Part shown: one piece after another, positions 59,848 through 64,000 of the stretch
Position numbering within the stretch: position 1 is the stretch's first letter
How the letters are laid out: each line of letters opens with the position of its first letter
Assembly: GCF_036227565.1 (NCBI RefSeq)
Contig: NZ_CP109460.1
Span: 4,092,001 to 4,156,000, forward strand
Direction: 5' to 3'
Source of the DNA: Streptomyces sp. NBC_01454
GTDB lineage: Bacteria; Actinomycetota; Actinomycetes; Streptomycetales; Streptomycetaceae
Length of the DNA: 64,000 bases
Notes under the pieces: generated by a model
Told to the model about the DNA's origin: nothing
Database searches by the model: none
Seen by the model: only the letters and a program-made list of their open reading frames with translations
Translations under genes and position numbers: made by a program

Positions 59848-60531
59848 ATGCCTTCCGCCTCCGCGCCCACCGCCCCTGTCCGGGAGTCCGCCGCCAAACA
59901 GCCGCCCGCCGCCGAGCGGGTCTATGCGCATATCAAGGACGCCGTCCTGGACCGCCGCTACGAGGGCGGGATGCTGCTCACCGAGGGCGAACTGGCCGAG
60001 GCCGTCGGGGTCTCACGGACCCCGGTGCGGGAGGCGCTGCTGCGGCTGGAGGTCGAGGGGCTGATCAAGCTCTATCCCAAGAAGGGTGCGCTGGTGCTGC
60101 CGGTCTCCGCGCAGGAGATCGCCGATGTCGTCGAGACCCGGCTGCTGGTGGAGAAGCACGCCGCGGCCAAGGCGGTGCCCGCGAACGAGGCACTGATCGG
60201 CGAGCTGACCGAGCTGCTGGAGACGATGCGGGAGCAGGCCGCCGCCGGCGATCTGGCCGCCGTCTCCGTCACCGACCGTGCCTTCCACGCCGCCATCGTG
60301 CGCAGCGCCGGCAATCAGATCCTGGACCGTCTCTATGAGCAGCTGCGCGACCGGCAGTTGCGGATGGGCGTCGCGGTGATGCATGCCCACCCGGACCGGA
60401 TCGCCAAGAACATCTCCGAGCATGCGGAGATCCTGGAGGCGCTGCGGGCCGGGGACGCGGAGGCCGCGACCGACGTCGTGCAGCGCCACGTCAGCTGGGT
60501 CCGTCACCTCGCGCAGGGGGATGTGCGATGA
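59848..60531 (+). CDS. GntR family regulator, FadR subfamily (FCD domain)
   Basis: A 227-residue regulator with an N-terminal GntR winged helix (AAERVYAHIKDAVLDRRYEGGMLLTEGELAEAVGVSRTPVREALLRLEVEGLIKLYPKKGALVLPV). The C-terminal FCD helical domain carries metal/ligand-site positions in FHAAIVRSAGNQIL and ISEHAEILEALRAGD. Such proteins sense small organic acids and usually control adjacent transport or catabolic genes. The MFS transporter starts within its stop codon (ATGA), so it probably regulates its own operon. ATG 59848 fits a leaderless start; GTG 59842 is possible. Confidence 0.9.
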   Translation: MPSASAPTAPVRESAAKQPPAAERVYAHIKDAVLDRRYEGGMLLTEGELAEAVGVSRTPVREALLRLEVEGLIKLYPKKGALVLPVSAQEIADVVETRLLVEKHAAAKAVPANEALIGELTELLETMREQAAAGDLAAVSVTDRAFHAAIVRSAGNQILDRLYEQLRDRQLRMGVAVMHAHPDRIAKNISEHAEILEALRAGDAEAATDVVQRHVSWVRHLAQGDVR

Positions 60532-61880
60532 GCGCCGGCACGGGGGGTGCCGACGGGGCCGGCGGTTCCGGCATAGGCGGCGGCGCCCGGTTGCTGCCCG
60601 CGGACCCGCCCGGCGGCTCCAGGGCCATAGCCGTCTGGGGCATCGGCGTCGCGGTCTACTTCGTCGCCATCACCTACCGCACCAGCCTCGGTGTGGCCGG
60701 TCTGGACGCCGCCGAGCGCTTCCACATCAACGCCTCGGCGCTGTCGACCTTCTCCATCCTGCAGCTGCTGGTGTACGCGGGGATGCAGATTCCCGTCGGG
60801 CTGCTGGTCGACCGCCTCGGTGCCAAGAAGGTGCTGACCCTCGGCGTGGTGCTCTACACCGTCGGCCAGTTCGGCTTCGCGCTCTCCTCGTCGTACGCCA
60901 TGGCGCTCGGCTCCCGTGCGCTGCTCGGCTGCGGGGACGCCATGACGTTCATCAGCGTGCTGCGGCTGGGTTCCCGGTGGTTCCCGGCCCGCCGCGGCCC
61001 GATGATCGCGCAGATCGCCGCGCTGGTCGGCATGGCGGGCAACCTGGTCTCCACGCTCGTCCTCGCCCGGTTCCTGCACAGCTTCGGCTGGACCCCGACC
61101 TTTCTCTCCAGTGCCGCCGGCGGCATCGTCGTGCTGATCGTGCTGCTGGTGTTCCTCAAGGACCACCCGGAGGGCTTCGCCCCGCCGCCACCCTCCGCCG
61201 AGCACTCCGGTCCGGGCTTCGTCCGCCGGCAGATCGCCGAGTCCTGGCGTGAGCCCGGCACCCGGCTGGGCATGTGGGTGCACTTCACCACCCAGTTCCC
61301 CGCGATGGTGTTCCTGCTGCTCTGGGGCCTGCCGTTCCTCGTCGAGGCCGAGGGGCTGTCCCGCGGCACCGCCGGTGAACTGCTCACCCTGGTGGTGCTC
61401 TCCAACATGGCGGTGGGTCTGATCTACGGCCAGGTCATCGCCCGCCATCACGCGGCCCGGATGCCGCTGGCCCTGAGCACGGTCCTCGCCACGGCGCTGA
61501 TGTGGGCGATCGTCCTGAGCTGGCCGGGCGACCATGCGCCGATGGGGCTGCTGATCGCGCTCTGCGCGGTGCTGGGTGCCTGCGGTCCCGCCTCGATGAT
61601 CGGCTTCGATTTCGCGCGGCCCGCCAATCCGCCCGAGCGCCTGGGCACCGCCTCCGGCATCGTCAACATGGGCGGCTTCACCGCCTCGATGACGACCCTG
61701 TTCGCCATCGGGGTCCTGCTGGACGCCACCGGCGACAACTACCGGATCGCCTTCGCCTCGCTCTTCGTGGTGGAGGCGCTCGGTGTCTCGCAGATGCTGC
61801 GGCTGCGCCGGCGTGCGGTACGCCGCGAGCGCGAACGGCTGGTGGTCAGCCGGGTCGAGGCGGTGCACGTTCCGGCGTGA
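60528..61880 (+). CDS. Major facilitator superfamily transporter
   Basis: A 450-residue MFS permease with about twelve hydrophobic segments. The loop 2-3 signature GLLVDRLGAKKVL and the equivalent second-half region are present. Helices 1-2 (YFVAITYRTSLGVAGLDAAERFHI, LQLLVYAGMQIPVGL) resemble anion or organic-acid:proton symporters of the NNP/ACS type. It is translationally coupled to a FadR-type regulator, so its substrate is probably that regulator's ligand. The identity of the substrate is unknown. Confidence 0.87.
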   Translation: MSAGTGGADGAGGSGIGGGARLLPADPPGGSRAIAVWGIGVAVYFVAITYRTSLGVAGLDAAERFHINASALSTFSILQLLVYAGMQIPVGLLVDRLGAKKVLTLGVVLYTVGQFGFALSSSYAMALGSRALLGCGDAMTFISVLRLGSRWFPARRGPMIAQIAALVGMAGNLVSTLVLARFLHSFGWTPTFLSSAAGGIVVLIVLLVFLKDHPEGFAPPPPSAEHSGPGFVRRQIAESWREPGTRLGMWVHFTTQFPAMVFLLLWGLPFLVEAEGLSRGTAGELLTLVVLSNMAVGLIYGQVIARHHAARMPLALSTVLATALMWAIVLSWPGDHAPMGLLIALCAVLGACGPASMIGFDFARPANPPERLGTASGIVNMGGFTASMTTLFAIGVLLDATGDNYRIAFASLFVVEALGVSQMLRLRRRAVRRERERLVVSRVEAVHVPA

Positions 61881-61913
61881 CGCCGGACGGTCAACTGGCC
61901 GTCGGGCGGGCCC

Positions 61914-61927
61914 GTTTCACGTGAAAC
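61914..61927. promoter_or_regulatory. parS site 7
   Basis: Exact GTTTCACGTGAAAC, 34 bp after the MFS stop. Confidence 0.92.
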
Positions 61928-61937
61928 GGACAGCGCG

Positions 61938-61951
61938 GCTTCACGTGAAAC
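61938..61951. promoter_or_regulatory. parS-like site 8 (one mismatch)
   Basis: GCTTCACGTGAAAC differs from parS at position 2 only and lies 24 bp from site 7. Confidence 0.7.
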
Positions 61952-62008
61952 AGCTCGCTCCGGGACCCACTCCCCGCGCGCCGGCCGGCCGGTGGGGGTG
62001 AGGGAAGT

Positions 62009-62029
62009 CGGCCGGTTCTTCGCCGGCCG
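62009..62029. terminator. Weak hairpin between converging genes
   Basis: CGGCCGG (62009-62015) pairs with CCGGCCG (62023-62029) around TTCTTCG, between the converging MFS gene and the mycothiol-type enzyme gene. No T-tract follows. Confidence 0.4.
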
Positions 62030-62037
62030 GGCCGCCG

Positions 62038-62862
62038 CTACGGCGTGACGGCGAAGTTGGCCAGGACCGCGTCGGCCAGCTCGCGGTCCCCGTCGATCTT
62101 GATCTGCTCGGCGACGGCCGCCGCACGGACCCGGCCACAGGCCAGCTGGTGGAAGGTGTCCCAGTCCAGGGCGAGCGTCACGGTCGGGCCGAGCGAGACA
62201 CTGCCGTCGATCGTGGCGTTGCCCTGGGCGTCGAGACGGACCGTGCGCAGGAACTCCAGTGCCCCGCTGATGTCGAAGACCACTGCCGAATCGGCCGGTG
62301 CCTGGGCCCTCTTGGCGACGATGCCGGGCAGCGCCTTCACCAGCAGATCGCGCGTCACATGGGCGCCGGGGGAGTCGAGGTTGCCGGGCTTGCCGAGCAC
62401 CCGGCGCAGGTCCTGCTCATGTACCCAGACATCGAATGCCCGCTGCTGGAGGACGAATTCCAGGGAACGGTCCTCACCGAGCGGGCTGCGCACCACGGCG
62501 TCCGGCTGACGGGACTCGTTACGCAGCTGCCGGGAGCGGCGGATGACGGTGTACTCGAGTTCGCTGAGCATCTCCGGCGCGGTGTGGTGCCGGCGGACGT
62601 CGACCTGCACCTCCATACGCCGCGCCGACTCGCTGCGGACGTGGTAGAGATCGCGCGGCAGCGTGTGGATCGGTCGCGGGTCGCCCAGCATTTCGCATTC
62701 CAGGCCGATGACATGGGAGACGACATCGCGCACGGACCATCCTGGCAGGCCCGTCGCCCGGTTCCACTCGCCCTCGACGAGCGGAGTCACCAGCTCGGTT
62801 ATCGCTTCTATGGAGTGAGTCCAGGCATCGACGGAGGACTGAAGGCTGGGATGGACGGTCAC
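62038..62862 (-). CDS. Maleylpyruvate isomerase/DinB-fold family protein (mycothiol-dependent type)
   Basis: A 274-residue protein of the actinobacterial TIGR03083 type. The N-terminal four-helix DinB-like domain has the metal-binding His pattern (LPGWSVRDVVSHVIGLECEM and later RAFDVWVHEQDLRR, His in both). A C-terminal SCP2-like sterol-carrier domain follows (FDISGALEFLRTVRLD to VAEQIKIDGDRELADAVLANF). Family members use mycothiol as cofactor, for example in maleylpyruvate isomerisation; this gene has no gentisate-pathway neighbours, so the reaction is open. GTG 62862 has GAGGGG upstream. Confidence 0.85.
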   Translation of the reverse strand: MTVHPSLQSSVDAWTHSIEAITELVTPLVEGEWNRATGLPGWSVRDVVSHVIGLECEMLGDPRPIHTLPRDLYHVRSESARRMEVQVDVRRHHTAPEMLSELEYTVIRRSRQLRNESRQPDAVVRSPLGEDRSLEFVLQQRAFDVWVHEQDLRRVLGKPGNLDSPGAHVTRDLLVKALPGIVAKRAQAPADSAVVFDISGALEFLRTVRLDAQGNATIDGSVSLGPTVTLALDWDTFHQLACGRVRAAAVAEQIKIDGDRELADAVLANFAVTP

Positions 62863-63012
62863 GGGACCCCTCGGACGGTTCGTACGCGGGCTGCTGTCTG
62901 TGCAGTTAAGTTACGCTGCGCACGGGCACCCCGGCAGTGCTTTCGGGTGACCATCGTAGGCCGATGTGCCCCGGCCGCAGAGGGGTGCACCGCGGGGCGG
63001 AACGCCCGCTTC

Positions 63013-63543
63013 TCAGTCCTCGCCGCGCTCCCGCTCCGCCAGCCGGATCACACAGACCGCGATGGCGATGAGCAGCGCCGGATCCGCGTCCTCCCGCACG
63101 ACGCTGACCGCATAGGTGTCCCGCACGGTCAGCCAGCGACGTGAGATGTCGGCGAGCAGCTCCCCCTCGTACTCGACCGCGAACTCCCGGTCGAGGATCT
63201 TGCCGCTGACATCGAGTTCGGTGCCGTCCACCAGCTCGACGCGATAGTGGTTGCGCAGCAGCGAGAGCCGCTTGCGCTTGATCGTGGCCAGCGGCCGGTC
63301 GTCCCGCTCGATGGTCATCGTGTCGCGCAGGCTGAGCATCTTCTTGCGGATGGTGATCAGCACCCGCCGCTCGGGGTCCTTCAGCTCGAAGGTCTCCCGC
63401 AGCCGCAGCGCCTTGCCGTCGACGAGGAAGGCGTGCCGCCCGTGCTCGTCCTCGATCCAGTAGTCGTCACCGATGCCGAAGATGCGATCGCGGACCAGGT
63501 ACTTACGCGAAGGCGGGGCCGGCTCCCCGGGAGATTGCAGCAT
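63013..63543 (-). CDS. LURP-one-related (Tubby C-like) family protein
   Basis: A 176-residue protein made almost wholly of beta strands typical of the LURP-one/Tubby-C fold. The repeating pattern is KYLVRDRIFGIGDDYWIEDEHGRHAFLVDGKALRLRETFELKD, then RVLITIRKKMLSLRDTMTIERDDRPLATIKRK and VELVDGTELDVSGKILDREFAVEYEG. Relatives resemble phospholipid scramblases; no bacterial function is firmly known. The C-terminus carries a hydrophobic stretch (ALLIAIAVCVIRLAE). ATG 63543 follows GGGGGGA at about ten bases; an in-frame ATG at 63609 would overlap the divergent thioredoxin-like gene. Confidence 0.82.
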   Translation of the reverse strand: MLQSPGEPAPPSRKYLVRDRIFGIGDDYWIEDEHGRHAFLVDGKALRLRETFELKDPERRVLITIRKKMLSLRDTMTIERDDRPLATIKRKRLSLLRNHYRVELVDGTELDVSGKILDREFAVEYEGELLADISRRWLTVRDTYAVSVVREDADPALLIAIAVCVIRLAERERGED

Positions 63544-63607
63544 GGGTGACGTGTTCCCCCCGGGACCTGCGGAATGCGCACGCACCGGAGTGACGTTGAA
63601 TGTCTCC

Positions 63608-64000
63608 ATGGCTTCCCGTGCACGCGTCCGCGCCCCCGAGCTGATCGGCAAGGGCGGCTGGCTGAACACCGGCAACAAGGATCTGACCCTCTCCGACCTG
63701 CGTGGACGCATTGTCGTCCTGGATTTCTGGACCTTTTGCTGTGTGAACTGTCTGCATGTCCTGGACGAGCTGCGCGCGCTGGAGGAGCGGCACCGCGACA
63801 CGGTCGTGATCATCGGTGTGCACTCCCCGAAGTTCGTGCACGAGGCCGAGCACCAGGCGGTCGTGGACGCCGTCGAGCGCTATGAGGTGGAGCACCCGGT
63901 CCTCGACGACCCCGAGCTCGCCACCTGGAAGCAGTACGCGGTCCGGGCCTGGCCGACGCTCGTGGTGATCGACCCCGAGGGTTATGTCGTCGCCCAGCAC
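63608..64000 (+). CDS. Thioredoxin-like (NHLRC2-type) protein, N-terminal part
   Basis: The window ends inside this gene; 131 codons are visible. The product begins MASRARVRAPELIGKGGWLN and contains a thioredoxin-like domain of the TlpA/AhpC type. The redox motif is TFCCVNC, a CXXC (CVNC) preceded by an extra cysteine, and WPTLVVIDPEG supplies the cis-proline segment. In actinobacteria this N-terminus usually continues into NHL beta-propeller repeats, which would lie beyond 64000. No signal peptide is visible, so the domain is probably cytoplasmic. It is divergent from the LURP-one gene. Confidence 0.8.
   Translation, partial: MASRARVRAPELIGKGGWLNTGNKDLTLSDLRGRIVVLDFWTFCCVNCLHVLDELRALEERHRDTVVIIGVHSPKFVHEAEHQAVVDAVERYEVEHPVLDDPELATWKQYAVRAWPTLVVIDPEGYVVAQH

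Overview
The window is about 64 kb of very GC-rich actinobacterial chromosome. Third-position G/C bias, many GTG starts, ATGA/GTGA gene overlaps and the gene order point to Streptomyces or a close relative. The order (crgA, class E sortases, PASTA kinase, pbpA, ftsW/rodA, PP2C phosphatase, two FHA genes, tRNA-Leu, later paa and bkd operons, bpa, two more kinases, orphan response regulator, second oxoacid dehydrogenase operon) matches what I remember of the oriC-proximal arm of Streptomyces chromosomes. That match is from memory, not from a search. At least seven exact and one near-exact copies of the ParB site (GTTTCACGTGAAAC) and several DnaA-box 9-mers also fit an origin-proximal position. 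I saw no insertion sequence, prophage, CRISPR array or rRNA gene.

Layout. 1-3.6 kb: end of a PatB-type aminotransferase, a DUF5324 protein, cyclophilin, rhomboid protease and crgA. 3.7-8.4 kb: a cell-envelope operon with a DUF881 protein, three class E sortases, a 58-residue membrane protein and pabA. 8.5-16.6 kb: the leftward cell-wall signalling cluster fhaA-fhaB-PP2C-ftsW/rodA-pbpA-PASTA kinase. 17.2 kb: tRNA-Leu(CAG) with a strong terminator. 17.6-24.5 kb: azoR/HxlR and MarR/membrane-protein divergent pairs, DUF2252, J-domain and rhodanese genes. 24.8-36.6 kb: phenylacetate catabolism (paaABCDE, acyl-CoA dehydrogenase, paaN, paaH, TetR regulator), interrupted by a DUF5819-HTTM-TrmH operon. 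36.7-41.3 kb: Lrp-type regulator and bkdABC. 41.5-48.5 kb: molybdenum-cofactor genes, a potassium channel, a quinone oxidoreductase, a secreted protein and the proteasome activator. 48.6-53.7 kb: two divergent Ser/Thr kinases, an APH-fold kinase and a flavin-binding protein. 53.9-58.5 kb: orphan DevR-type regulator divergent from a second E1alpha-E1beta-E2 operon. 58.7-64 kb: VOC protein, small membrane protein, GntR-MFS operon, mycothiol-dependent-type enzyme, LURP-one protein and the start of a thioredoxin-like gene.

How the parts work together. The first 17 kb is a growth and division module. Kinase, phosphatase and FHA proteins form a phospho-signalling loop beside the SEDS glycosyltransferase and its partner PBP. 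Sortases attach surface proteins. The middle holds aromatic and branched-chain acid degradation. A perfect inverted repeat (ACCGA-N4-TCGGT) lies in front of paaA, between paaN and paaH, and in front of bkdA. I infer that the adjacent TetR regulator ties the two catabolic pathways together. Observations I rate highest are this shared operator, the eight parS sites (two of them in frame inside a sortase gene), a DnaA-box inverted pair beside crgA, and a DUF5819-HTTM pair that resembles the SdpA-SdpB toxin-maturation arrangement.
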